A stretch of DNA of 48,891 bases from contig CAAFQM010000050.1 of assembly GCA_900765105.1 (NCBI GenBank), positions 1 to 48,891 on the forward strand, read 5' to 3'. The notes below the pieces were generated by a model. It worked only from the letters and a program-made list of their open reading frames with translations, had not been told where the DNA came from and did no database searches. Position 1 is the stretch's first letter, and every line of letters starts with the position of its first letter. Made by a program: the position numbers and the translations under genes. Of the stretch, positions 33,757-40,772 are shown piece by piece. The DNA comes from an uncultured Faecalibacterium sp. Its GTDB lineage: Bacteria > Bacillota > Clostridia > Oscillospirales > Ruminococcaceae.

Positions 33757-34464
33757 TTATACCGTTCCGTCCAGTACCACCTCGGTCTCTGCCTCGCTGC
33801 TCTTCGGCTCCATCAGCACCGCCGGGGCGCTCTGGCTGCCGTCTCCGGTGTCGGTCTTCGGTGCCAGCGCTGCTGCCGCTCCCGCCGCCGAGATCAGCAC
33901 CGCCGCAACGTTCGCCGCGTCCCGGTCGTTCATCACCCGGCTGTCGTATCGTTCCAGCTGCTTTTCCAGCTCGTCCCGCTCGTCATCGCTCAGCTGCCGG
34001 TCGTAGGTCCCCGGTGCGCTGCGCACCACAAGCCCCGTCTCCATGGCATCCTGCAAAGCCTCATCCTCGCTCTTGAGCTGTACGCCCACGTCGTAGTTCC
34101 GCGCTCTGGCGTCCTCGTCCAGCCGCCGGTGCAGCTTGTCCCGCACCTCGGCAGCGCGCTGGTTCTCGGCCACACGCTGCTGCAGGTAGCTCACCTGCGT
34201 CTTCGCGCCCACTGCTGCCCGCGCCGCGATCTCCCGCGCCGCCTCGGCACGCGCCGCCGCGAATACGCCGTCCGGCTTCCCGGCCTCTTCAGCCATCCAG
34301 CTGCGGATGGTGCTCTCCGGCACGCCGTACCTGCGCGCCACCGCACAGATGGAGTTCGAGCCGATCATGGCCATCACCACTTCGGCCCGCACCTTCGCCG
34401 GGTACTTCCTGCCCCGGCCCTGTCTGCCGGGCACAGAATTTTTGCAGTATTTCCGCTCGCCCAT
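33757..34464 (-). CDS. terS: Terminase small subunit
   Basis: 235 residues. N-terminal helix-turn-helix (AVARRYGVPESTIRSWMAEE) for DNA recognition, a central coiled-coil oligomerisation region and a disordered Ala/Ser-rich end. It selects phage DNA for packaging. First gene of the late operon, 31 bases after a putative late promoter, and its stop lies 11 bases from the non-standard terL start. Confidence 0.8.
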   Translation of the reverse strand: MGERKYCKNSVPGRQGRGRKYPAKVRAEVVMAMIGSNSICAVARRYGVPESTIRSWMAEEAGKPDGVFAAARAEAAREIAARAAVGAKTQVSYLQQRVAENQRAAEVRDKLHRRLDEDARARNYDVGVQLKSEDEALQDAMETGLVVRSAPGTYDRQLSDDERDELEKQLERYDSRVMNDRDAANVAAVLISAAGAAAALAPKTDTGDGSQSAPAVLMEPKSSEAETEVVLDGTV

Positions 34465-34494
34465 CCCCGGCCCTCCTCGCTGTGCTTTATCCCC

Positions 34495-34534
34495 AGTCTA
34501 CCGCCCGCGCTCCAAAACAAAAACTGTGTACTTT
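34495..34534 (-). promoter_or_regulatory. Putative phage late promoter, copy 1 (before terS)
   Basis: Matches 12441-12480 at 36 of 40 positions, 22 kb away, in the same orientation and at the same distance from a gene start. Core on the minus strand: TTTTTG, 17 bp, TAGACT. Conservation outside the -10 suggests a binding site for an activator, most likely the product of the gene at 34594. Confidence 0.65.
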
Positions 34535-34540
34535 TTTGCA

Positions 34541-34571
34541 CGCCGAAAAGGCCGGGCATCTCTGCCCAGCC
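34541..34571 (-). terminator. Terminator separating early/regulator genes from late operon
   Basis: On the minus strand GGCTGGGCA-GAGA-TGCCCGGCC followed by TTTT, just before the late promoter. Confidence 0.75.
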
Positions 34572-34593
34572 TGTTTTCTCTGCACCGAGAGGG

Positions 34594-34899
34594 TCACCCC
34601 AGCCCCTCCCGCGCGGCAAACACCGCCAGCGTGCTCAGCGCTTCCAGCTCTTTGCGGTAGTAGGTCGTCCGCCCGATGTGCAGCGCCCCCACCACGTCCC
34701 ACTCTTTTTCTCCCGCGATGTACCGCCGCTGCAAAAGCTCGGCGCACACCGGGTCGGCGGCTGCATAGTAGTCCATCGCCTGCGCGATCACACTCTCCCA
34801 TGCCTGCACCAGTCCGTCCGCCTTTCCTTCCGGCTCTTCCAGCGCCCTGCCGTACCGCCGCAGCGCCCGCCGCACGTCCTTTTTCTGCTGCTTTGTCAC
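34594..34899 (-). CDS. RinA/ArpU-like late transcription regulator
   Basis: 101 residues from GTG with GGGGAG before it. The C-terminal half has a sigma-region-4-like helix-turn-helix (VCAELLQRRYIAGEKEWDVV, then HIGRTTYYRKELEALS) as in RinA and ArpU, which switch on the structural operon of Gram-positive phages. Its place directly before terS is the standard one. Its likely sites are the two 40-bp elements. Confidence 0.75.
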   Translation of the reverse strand: MTKQQKKDVRRALRRYGRALEEPEGKADGLVQAWESVIAQAMDYYAAADPVCAELLQRRYIAGEKEWDVVGALHIGRTTYYRKELEALSTLAVFAAREGLG

Positions 34900-34936
34900 C
34901 CGCTCCCCGCCTTTCCGCGCACTTTTGCGCTGAACT

Positions 34937-35010
34937 TGCGCTGATCCAGCGCATTCCGCGCGTTTTTATTTCGCGCGCGGATTTAAATAATTTTATTTAA
35001 ATAATTTTAT
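34937..35010. other. Candidate replication origin: two hairpins and an AT-rich repeat
   Basis: TGCGCTG-ATC-CAGCGCA (34937-34953), CCGCGCG/CGCGCGG (34956-34962 with 34974-34980), then two copies of TAAATAATTTTAT (34981-35010) that stand out in a GC-rich phage. It lies next to the Rep gene stop. Origin function is inferred from layout only. Confidence 0.4.
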
Positions 35011-35035
35011 CTGTCATGTGCGAACTTTCGCAATC

Positions 35036-35974
35036 TTATCCTCTGAGCAGAGCTCGCCCTTTGGGAGAGCTGTAAGCAGCGCCGGCATTGCCGGACTGCG
35101 CACTGAGAGGGCTCCCGCGCCGTCTCAGGATCAGATACGCCTGCGGGTCGGTGGTCTCCCACCCGTCCGGCCGCGGCTTTTCGGTCTCGTGCAGCTGCTG
35201 CGGGTCGTAGATCATCACCTGCACCACCTCCCACCCGGGGAAGCGCTTCTCCCACCAGTAATTGTTTTCGGCGCACTCTTCGCAGCCCTTGCGCAGCTGG
35301 CGGCGGCTCCACTTGGTGTCGGCCGCCCGCAGCTCTTCCGGCATCGTCAGGTTCCGCGTCTCCACGCACCGGCGCTCACTGTGGCCGTAGATGTACCCTA
35401 CCGTGCCGTTTTTACCATCCCCGTCTATACCCAGGATCTTTTTCATGTCGATACGGTCCGCGTTCATGGTGCCGAGCGGCTCATATTCGCTCGTGCCCGG
35501 CACCCGCCGCCGCCACAGCTCTTCCAGTATCGCGCGGAATTCACGTCGTTCGGCCGTCGTCAGGCCCTTGCACTCGGCAAAGCCGTGCATGTGCAGCTTC
35601 CCTTTCTCTCCGTTCCGCACTGCGTGCAGGCTCAGCTTCAGCCGCCTGGCTCTCTGCTCCCCGAACCGCCGGATCACCGCCGCCTTTACCCGCCGCACAT
35701 AGTTCCGCACGTCCTGCACGCAGTCCTCAAAGCTCTCCGGCCGGTATGCATCCTCGTAGGTCCCGGTCACATAAAAGCCGTCCTTGTCAAAGTTCGCCAG
35801 CACCTTGCGCTGGTATCTGCGCATGCTGGCGTTTTTATTGCGTGCCTTCTGGCCCCGGCTGCTCTCCTTGTGCTTCCTGCCCCGCTGCCGGTGCTCCTGA
35901 TCCGTCACCGCATAGATGCCCACGGTCCTGTACTCTCCGCACTCGTACTTTTTCTCCCGGATCCAGCTCTTCAT
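35036..35974 (-). CDS. HUH-endonuclease replication initiator (Rep)
   Basis: 312 residues behind GAGGTGAGCC. Basic N-terminus, then a Rep core with the HUH metal motif in KLHMHGF (H128, H130) and candidate nicking Tyr residues in VGYIYGHSE (Y194, Y196). Such proteins nick one strand to start rolling-circle-type replication. No helicase, primase or polymerase gene is present, so this is probably the only phage replication protein. The C-terminal ~25 residues (SPLSAQSGNAGAAYSSPKGR) derive from a palindromic repeat at 35041-35120 and are unlikely to be part of the original domain. Confidence 0.7.
   Translation of the reverse strand: MKSWIREKKYECGEYRTVGIYAVTDQEHRQRGRKHKESSRGQKARNKNASMRRYQRKVLANFDKDGFYVTGTYEDAYRPESFEDCVQDVRNYVRRVKAAVIRRFGEQRARRLKLSLHAVRNGEKGKLHMHGFAECKGLTTAERREFRAILEELWRRRVPGTSEYEPLGTMNADRIDMKKILGIDGDGKNGTVGYIYGHSERRCVETRNLTMPEELRAADTKWSRRQLRKGCEECAENNYWWEKRFPGWEVVQVMIYDPQQLHETEKPRPDGWETTDPQAYLILRRRGSPLSAQSGNAGAAYSSPKGRALLRG
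35041..35120. repeat. Palindromic element at the 3' end of the Rep gene
   Basis: Contains GAGCTCGCCCTTTGGGAGAG, a GCCGGCATTGCCGG hairpin and ACTGAGAGGGCT. It shares the layout hairpin, GCTGT, hairpin, ACTGAG-AGGG with the 46-bp elements but in a different subfamily. Confidence 0.55.
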
Positions 35975-36162
35975 GGCTCACCTCTTCTTTCGGGCAGCGC
36001 CCTTGTCCTTTTCTTTTCCCGGTCCTCACCGTCGTAGAAATAACGGGTATACAAGCTCCCCAAAGCGCCCGCCCGGACGCTTTTCTTTTTAAATAGGTAT
36101 AAAGGCTCCCGCCTGCCGCCGTCCTCCGGCAGCACCCGGCAAACTTTATATCCGCCCCGTCA

Positions 36163-36196
36163 CCAAAGCCCTCCGGCACTTTTGCCGGAGGGCTTT
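36163..36196. terminator. Terminator-like hairpin in the early region
   Basis: AAAGCCCTCCGGCA, 4-base loop, TGCCGGAGGGCTTTTT. Nearly perfect and usable on both strands. Together with 35975-36162, where I see no convincing gene, it separates the Rep gene from the early genes upstream. Confidence 0.75.
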
Positions 36197-36207
36197 TTGC
36201 TTGTCTT

Positions 36208-36825
36208 TTATACCGGTTCCTCCGGTTTCCCGGCCAGCGCCCAGTGTCCGTAGCTCAGCTCTTTTTTCCCGCGCTGCCGCGCCACCGCATTGTAATAGCA
36301 CAGCTCGTGTACATCCTTCTGCAGCGCGTCCGGCTCGTCGATGGGGCAGCTCTTTTTTACCACAAGCCCGTTCTTCGGCTCCGAGTATTTCTCCCGCCGC
36401 TTGTACGCCGACAGCGGCACCATCCGCTCCACCTTTTCGCGCTCCACTCTGGTAACGCCCAGCCTCTTGTTGTGCCCGATCCGGTAGGTGTTCGGCGCGT
36501 CCTCCGGCCGGAAGAACAGTCCCCGGTCTCTCAGCTCCACCGCCGTGCCTTCGCACACCAGCTGCCCGGCTGCGCCGTACATCCGGTAAAACCACACCTT
36601 CCGTTTCTGCCCGCCGGTTTTGCCCGCAGGCCGCTTTTTCGGCTGCAGCGCTTCCCGCTCCACCCGCCACTTTCGCGGCGAGATGCCGTTCAGGTGCTGC
36701 CGTCCCCATGCCCGCGCCGCCTCTTCGGAGCTGTTAAAGACTCCCTCTGCGATCAGCTGCGCCGGCGTTCCCTTGTGCGCCAGCTCCCCGGTCTTTGCGT
36801 CGTACAGGGTGTAAAGGTATCTCAT
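36208..36825 (-). CDS. Early phage protein with duplicated module
   Basis: 205 residues after GGAAGGAGCGGGCGGA. Residues 3-37 (LYDAKTGELAHKGTPAQLIA) and 78-112 (MYGAAGQLVCEGTAVELRDR) are two copies of one unit, Y-D-x-x-T-G-E-L-x-x-x-G-T-x-x-E-L, similar to small DNA-binding modules in phage regulators and homing enzymes. The C-terminal part has HELCYYNAVARQRGK. No known function; a DNA-binding role is a guess. Confidence 0.6.
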   Translation of the reverse strand: MRYLYTLYDAKTGELAHKGTPAQLIAEGVFNSSEEAARAWGRQHLNGISPRKWRVEREALQPKKRPAGKTGGQKRKVWFYRMYGAAGQLVCEGTAVELRDRGLFFRPEDAPNTYRIGHNKRLGVTRVEREKVERMVPLSAYKRREKYSEPKNGLVVKKSCPIDEPDALQKDVHELCYYNAVARQRGKKELSYGHWALAGKPEEPV

Positions 36826-36995
36826 TCCGCCCGCTCCTTCCGGTGCTGCGCCGTGTGCCTCTTTTCCTGCGCCCGCTGTCCCGGCGTGATCAGCACCCGC
36901 CGCACGTCGTCCCGCACCTCCCGCGCCTGCAGGCCGTTTTCAGCCGCGATCAGCTTGCAAAACCGCTTGCGTCTGATTTTCTTGTTCTTGCTCAT
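36822..36995 (-). CDS. Small basic early phage protein
   Basis: 57 residues (MSKNKKIRRKRFCKLIAAEN), very basic, start coupled by ATGA to the stop of the helix-turn-helix gene, stop overlapping the next start. Possibly nucleic-acid binding. Confidence 0.55.
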   Translation of the reverse strand: MSKNKKIRRKRFCKLIAAENGLQAREVRDDVRRVLITPGQRAQEKRHTAQHRKERAE

Positions 36996-37216
36996 TCTTT
37001 TCTCCCGTATACTTCCAGCGTCAGCCCGTCCTCGTCGATCAGCACCCCGCAGTCCAGCATCCTGCAGATGGTCTGCAGCCGCTGCACCCGCATGCCCTTC
37101 AGGCCGTCCAGCTTCAGCCATCCCTCCACCGTGCTCTTGTTCACGCCCAGCAGCCGCGCAAACTGCCCTGTGGTGATCTTCCGGTAGTCCAGCACATCCT
37201 TCAGCGTCCACTCCAT
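36992..37216 (-). CDS. XRE-like helix-turn-helix protein
   Basis: 74 residues. ATG 37216 follows GAAGGGAGACC. The helix-turn-helix reads TTGQFARLLGVNKSTVEGWL, with a C-terminal LTLEVYGRKE strand. A small DNA-binding regulator of the early operon, possibly Cro-like in role, though far from the operators. Confidence 0.7.
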   Translation of the reverse strand: MEWTLKDVLDYRKITTGQFARLLGVNKSTVEGWLKLDGLKGMRVQRLQTICRMLDCGVLIDEDGLTLEVYGRKE

Positions 37217-37347
37217 GCCCGGTCTCCCTTCTGCAGCTGTTCCAGCCGCTTGCGGAACAGCCGGGTCAGCGCGTTCGCTATCCGGATCTGCACCTTCAGC
37301 CATAGCAGCTGCGCGCGCAGCATCCAGATCTTCATCCTGTATCTCAT
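37201..37347 (-). CDS. Very small amphipathic early protein
   Basis: 48 residues from ATG 37347 behind AAGGAGACGGAA (MRYRMKIWMLRAQLLWLKVQ). Overlaps the start of the helix-turn-helix gene by 16 bases and the stop of the gene before it by 4, typical of tightly packed early genes. No known family. Confidence 0.45.
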   Translation of the reverse strand: MRYRMKIWMLRAQLLWLKVQIRIANALTRLFRKRLEQLQKGDRAWSGR

Positions 37348-38105
37348 TTCCGTCTCCTTGTCCAGCTGTCCGGATCCGCTGCTGTGTCCAGCACCGCCTG
37401 CAGCTTCCGTTCCAGCTCCCGGTTGCTCAGCACTGCCGCCCCTGCCGGGGCTGCTTTGCGTCCCAGCGCAGCCGCTGCGTTCCGCCGCAAAAATGCTTCC
37501 CGCACCATTTCAAAATCCCGGTCGCTCTGCTTCATCCGCTCTTCGTCCGGCACATCCTGCACCACCACTGTTTCCTTCAGCGCATCTTCGGCGCACTTTC
37601 GCAGCCGTTCCATCGCCCATGGCAGATCTTCGTGGCCTTCCTCGTTCATCTGCCGGTAATTGGCAACGCTTTCTTCGTGCAACCGGTTCAGCCGCTTTTT
37701 GCCGTATCCCAGCACGTCCATGCAGGCTTTCGCGTACAGCGTCCACACCATGCTGGCGGCAAAGTCTCCCGCAATGCGCAGCTGCCGCTCCCGGTTGTTT
37801 TTCGGTGCCCGCAGCACCGGCACCCGGAACTCCTTCTCCGCGCCCTCCGGCAGCCAGCTCTCCCGCATGGCAAGGCTCTTGTCGGTGCTCGGGCAGCCCT
37901 TGCCGTTTGCCGTCATGGCCACGTCCAGGCTTTGCATCCCCAGCTCTTCGGTGCGCTTTTCGATCTTGTTCAGCCGTTCCGCGCCCACGCCAAAGCACTG
38001 GTGCAGCGCAATGATGATGCACCACCGCGTCATCTCCGCCGTTCCGTCCCGCGTCAGGTCCATCTCTTGCCGCATGGGTTTCTTTCTGCGCGGCATCACC
38101 TTCAC
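37344..38105 (-). CDS. Hypothetical early phage protein
   Basis: 253 residues from GTG 38105, coupled to the stop of the preceding gene; ATG 38096 is an alternative. Mostly helical with a basic start (MPRRKKPMRQ), a central CIIIALHQCFGVGAERLNKI helix pair resembling helix-hairpin-helix spacing, and a Lys/Arg-rich end. I do not recognise the family. Confidence 0.6.
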   Translation of the reverse strand: MKVMPRRKKPMRQEMDLTRDGTAEMTRWCIIIALHQCFGVGAERLNKIEKRTEELGMQSLDVAMTANGKGCPSTDKSLAMRESWLPEGAEKEFRVPVLRAPKNNRERQLRIAGDFAASMVWTLYAKACMDVLGYGKKRLNRLHEESVANYRQMNEEGHEDLPWAMERLRKCAEDALKETVVVQDVPDEERMKQSDRDFEMVREAFLRRNAAAALGRKAAPAGAAVLSNRELERKLQAVLDTAADPDSWTRRRK

Positions 38106-38287
38106 AGCTTCTTCACCGCCTTCCAGTACTGTTCATGCAGCCTCATCCAGCTATCCAGCTTCATTTCCTTGTCCGCAGCTGCAGCCGCCAGCACCTTGTA
38201 TACGTCGCTTTCCTTGCTGGCCGGGTTTCGCCAGTCCAGTTTTTCCAGCGCCTCTGCCATCTTCTCCTGATACTCTTCCAACGTCAT
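38102..38287 (-). CDS. Small acidic early phage protein
   Basis: 61 residues, helical (MTLEEYQEKMAEALEKLDWR). Start and stop both overlap neighbouring genes by 4 bases (ATGA type), so it is translationally coupled. Unknown function. Confidence 0.55.
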   Translation of the reverse strand: MTLEEYQEKMAEALEKLDWRNPASKESDVYKVLAAAAADKEMKLDSWMRLHEQYWKAVKKL

Positions 38288-38604
38288 TCGCTCTGCACCT
38301 CCCCCTGCCGCTTCATCAGCTCGCTCAGAAATGCTGCCTCTTTGTTCTCATATCTCCGCTGTGTCACTTTCTTTTTCCGCAGCATTTCCAGCAGCACCTG
38401 CCCCATCTTCTCGCCGAACGCCTTCGCGCGCGCCTCCTTGTCTTTCTCCGGGATGTTCCCGTCCAGATCATCCAGCAAAAGGCTCATTGCACCCATCAGC
38501 GCCGTAGATGTGATGTCTTCCTTTTTGCAATGATCCGCTTCCACTTCCGTCCAGAAAACTCCGTTGTCCTTCCGCGTGATCGTGATTTTGATCGTACCTT
38601 TCAT
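38284..38604 (-). CDS. Hypothetical early phage protein
   Basis: 106 residues after AAGGAGCAGAAAA. N-terminal beta strand (MKGTIKITITRKDNGVFWTE), then helices. No recognised family. Confidence 0.55.
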   Translation of the reverse strand: MKGTIKITITRKDNGVFWTEVEADHCKKEDITSTALMGAMSLLLDDLDGNIPEKDKEARAKAFGEKMGQVLLEMLRKKKVTQRRYENKEAAFLSELMKRQGEVQSE

Positions 38605-38625
38605 TTTTCTGCTCCTTTTCTTTTT

Positions 38626-38829
38626 TCACGGTTCCCCGTGTGCATTTGCCCACGCAAAAACCATTGCCTTGCAGTCTGCCAGCCGGTCGCAGATCTGCTT
38701 CACCGCTGCGTCCTGCATGTCTGGCGGCATCTGGTCCATGGTCATCAGCGCCGCGCCGGTGTTCTGTTCCAGCTCGTCGCAGTGGTAGTCCATCCGCTGC
38801 GCAAGCTTCGCTTTGTCCTCTGCCGTCAT
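38626..38829 (-). CDS. Small acidic early phage protein
   Basis: 67 residues from ATG 38829 after AGTAAGG (MTAEDKAKLAQRMDYHCDEL). Longer in-frame starts overlap the membrane protein gene and lack a ribosome site. Contains four Cys/His pairs too loosely spaced for a clear zinc site. Unknown. Confidence 0.5.
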   Translation of the reverse strand: MTAEDKAKLAQRMDYHCDELEQNTGAALMTMDQMPPDMQDAAVKQICDRLADCKAMVFAWANAHGEP

Positions 38830-38831
38830 CC

Positions 38832-39098
38832 TTACTCTGCCTTCCGCTTTCCGGCCTGCACGGTGTTCTTCTGGCTGCGGTGCACGCGGCGCTTCTCCCG
38901 CTCTTCGCGGTCCTTCGCCGCAAAGTGCAGCCGCAAAAACGCCAGCGCCATCAGCGTCAGGATCACCGCCGCGCTCATCGCGTCGCCGGAAATCGGCGCA
39001 CCCACCTCGGTATTGCCTTCCAGCCCCATGGCCGTCATCATCCCGCCCAAAAGCGACACCGCACTCAGCCATGCCCATACGCCCGATTTGATCTTCAT
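38832..39098 (-). CDS. Small two-pass membrane protein
   Basis: 88 residues. Hydrophobic segments at about 5-24 and 42-60, then a basic cytoplasmic tail (AKDREEREKRRVHRSQKN). In the early operon of a temperate phage this could modify the membrane or block superinfection, but no family marks are seen. Confidence 0.55.
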   Translation of the reverse strand: MKIKSGVWAWLSAVSLLGGMMTAMGLEGNTEVGAPISGDAMSAAVILTLMALAFLRLHFAAKDREEREKRRVHRSQKNTVQAGKRKAE

Positions 39099-39158
39099 CT
39101 TGCAAAATCTCCTGCCTTGTGTTAAATTTGTGGTGATAGTGGCCTTGTCAGATCGCTG

Positions 39159-39290
39159 TCACCCTGAGCCAGCCGGTGTTCGCTGCACCGGCGATTTACT
39201 GGCGATAAATTCCCGGGCAATGTTTTGGTTTGAAGGCCATGTGCCCAGCACAGCCTCCGTAAAGGTCATCTTCACATGCAGTTTTTTCAT
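39159..39290 (-). pseudogene. Truncated conserved early phage protein (MKKLHVKMTFTE family)
   Basis: ATG 39290 follows ATCGGAGGTTTTACA. The first 34 residues (MKKLHVKMTFTEAVLGTWPS, then REFIASKSP) match the start of a conserved ~190-residue protein of clostridial and streptococcal phages that I recall. Here the frame enters a GCCGGTG/CACCGGC repeat and stops after 43 residues. The same 22-bp repeat is in the next gene (39362-39383), so a deletion between repeats is likely. Confidence 0.55.
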
Positions 39291-39383
39291 TGTAAAACCT
39301 CCGATTTTGTGGTATCATCGGGGTGACGATTTCGCCAAATTGTCACTCCATCAAAGGCTCGCCGGTGTTCGCTGCACCGGCGG
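39172..39383. repeat. 22-bp palindromic direct repeat, two copies
   Basis: GCCGGTGTTCGCTGCACCGG plus CG occurs at about 39172-39193 and 39362-39383. Each is a hairpin (GCCGGTG/CACCGGC). One copy ends the truncated gene and the other forms the C-terminus (PAGAANTGE) of the 64-residue gene. Confidence 0.75.
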
Positions 39384-39537
39384 GCTTTTTGTTTGCACGG
39401 TGCGTCCTGCGCCGTTCTTTTTTCCATGTTTCAAAGGCCTGCCGGTTCTCCGGGACGGCATAAAAGTCTGTCAGCAGGTCCAGAAGCATGTCTGCCTGCC
39501 ACTCTTTCAGCAGCGGCACGGCTTTTTTTCTTCCCAT
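39343..39537 (-). CDS. Small early phage protein
   Basis: 64 residues from ATG 39537 after GAAGGTGGTG (MGRKKAVPLLKEWQADMLLD). Basic, helical; its last residues come from the 22-bp repeat. Unknown function. Confidence 0.5.
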   Translation of the reverse strand: MGRKKAVPLLKEWQADMLLDLLTDFYAVPENRQAFETWKKERRRTHRANKKPAGAANTGEPLME

Positions 39538-39551
39538 CGCTTTCACCACCT

Positions 39552-39971
39552 TCAGTCCGGGCTGAAGGTCTGGCACCGGCATTCTTCGCCCGCCTCCTCC
39601 AGCGCAAGGTTCCACTCGCCGCAGATGGTCTCGCACACCGGCTTTGCAAAGCCGATCAGCTCCTCCTCCCGCGCTGCCATCAGCACCGCCGTGCCCACAA
39701 TGCCGCTCATGTAGCGGTACTGGTACAGGTCGGTCGCCCGCTCGTTGAAGGGCAGCTCCTGCAGCAGTCCTTCTTCGTTCACGATCAGCTGGATGCTGTC
39801 CACATCCTCCCGCGCCCAGTTCGCCGCAAGGCAGCTTTCGGCGGTCTCAATGGGCCCGCCCACCAGCGTTTGCAGCGTTTCCAGTTTGCAGGTATCCCCG
39901 TCGTTGCAGCGCACAAGCCGTGCCTTCTGCTCCTCGTCCGCCGGGATCACGATCACATAACGTTCCATCAT
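39552..39971 (-). CDS. DUF3846-type protein
   Basis: 139 residues from ATG 39971. The block GGPIETAESCLAANWAREDV, the motif NEEGLLQELPFNERATDLYQ and a following IVGTAVLM are the DUF3846 pattern, found in phages and conjugative elements, with no settled biochemical role. Start coupled by ATGA to the gene at 39968-40180. Confidence 0.7.
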   Translation of the reverse strand: MMERYVIVIPADEEQKARLVRCNDGDTCKLETLQTLVGGPIETAESCLAANWAREDVDSIQLIVNEEGLLQELPFNERATDLYQYRYMSGIVGTAVLMAAREEELIGFAKPVCETICGEWNLALEEAGEECRCQTFSPD

Positions 39972-40180
39972 TCTTTCCTTTCTTTCACGATGATCGTGAT
40001 TCCGGTGCAGCTGATCGCACCATAATATTCCGGGTAGATCTCCACCACGTTGTACTTCTTTGCGATCCCGATCGGGCACAGCCCTGCCTCGTTAAAGTAC
40101 ACCGCGTTATCATCTCCGCCGATTGCGATCCACACCACCACATCTTCTGCAATGGTTTTCAGTAACCAATCCAGTTCCAT
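39968..40180 (-). CDS. Hypothetical early phage protein
   Basis: 70 residues after AAGGAGCGTACAAAG (MELDWLLKTIAEDVVVWIAI). Beta-rich, possibly two hydrophobic strands. Unknown; coupled to the DUF3846 gene. Confidence 0.55.
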   Translation of the reverse strand: MELDWLLKTIAEDVVVWIAIGGDDNAVYFNEAGLCPIGIAKKYNVVEIYPEYYGAISCTGITIIVKERKE

Positions 40181-40193
40181 CTTTGTACGCTCC

Positions 40194-40223
40194 TTGTCCC
40201 GTCTCCCTTCTTTGTGCTACAAT
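40194..40223 (+). promoter_or_regulatory. Extended -10 promoter for the 40250 gene
   Basis: TTGTCC, 18 bp, TACAAT with TGC before the -10. The whole segment is a near copy of 40717-40746, and both share CTTTGTGCTA. Confidence 0.65.
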
Positions 40224-40249
40224 CAGCAAAAAGAAAGGATGTGTTTTGC

Positions 40250-40528
40250 TTGTCCTATAAAATCAAATTCGAGATCAGCTGTCCCATGCTCTTTCCCGAG
40301 CAATCGCCCAGGCTCCCCGCCGAGATCCTCTGCATCGAGGTTCCGGGCCGTGAACCGGCATTCTCCTATCCGCGCGGCTGTCCGCGCTTCAGCGGCTGTC
40401 CGGCCTGCATCGATTGTTACAGCCGTCTCCGTCAGATGTTCTCTTCCGGGCAGGTCACGTTTTATCACGATTCTCGCTCTGCCGGGGCGGTTCTCTGTAT
40501 TTCGCTTTCAAAGCCGCTTCGTCCATAA
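40250..40528 (+). CDS. Small Cys-rich protein on opposite strand
   Basis: 92 residues from TTG 40250, 10 bases after AAAGGA. The cluster CPRFSGCPACIDCY could bind zinc. It has its own promoter and runs against the early operon; its 3' end overlaps the gene at 40455-40703 tail to tail. No family recognised. Confidence 0.5.
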   Translation: MSYKIKFEISCPMLFPEQSPRLPAEILCIEVPGREPAFSYPRGCPRFSGCPACIDCYSRLRQMFSSGQVTFYHDSRSAGAVLCISLSKPLRP

Positions 40529-40703
40529 GTACCAGCCGCAGCTGTTCCTGTATACGCTCGGCAAACTCTCTCCGGCATGCCTTGTCTTCCCGCTGCCACG
40601 GGTTCTTCAGGGTTTCCCGCCAGATATCCGCCAGCATAAACAGGTTGTCCATCGCTACACACAGCGGGTCGTCTTCTGCAAATACGGTGGTTTCGTCCGT
40701 CAT
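40455..40703 (-). CDS. Hypothetical early phage protein
   Basis: 82 residues. ATG 40703 follows the strong site AAGGAGGTGAAGCGG. Helical and acidic (VFAEDDPLCVAMDNLFMLAD). Overlaps the Cys-rich gene on the other strand by 74 bases at their 3' ends. Unknown. Confidence 0.55.
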   Translation of the reverse strand: MTDETTVFAEDDPLCVAMDNLFMLADIWRETLKNPWQREDKACRREFAERIQEQLRLVLMDEAALKAKYREPPRQSENRDKT

Positions 40704-40716
40704 CCGCTTCACCTCC

Positions 40717-40746
40717 TTGTTCTGTCCCCCTTCTTTGTGCTACAAT
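40717..40746 (+). promoter_or_regulatory. Extended -10 promoter for the 40773 gene
   Basis: TTGTTC, 18 bp, TACAAT preceded by TGC; near-duplicate of the promoter at 40194. Confidence 0.65.
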
Positions 40747-40772
40747 CAACACAGGAAAGGAGGTATTTTCTT

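Noticed and set aside
35978..36179. Minus-strand frame before the Rep gene (ending in GRCPKEEVSHEE)
   Set aside because: Crosses the terminator region, lacks a ribosome site and has no recognisable pattern.
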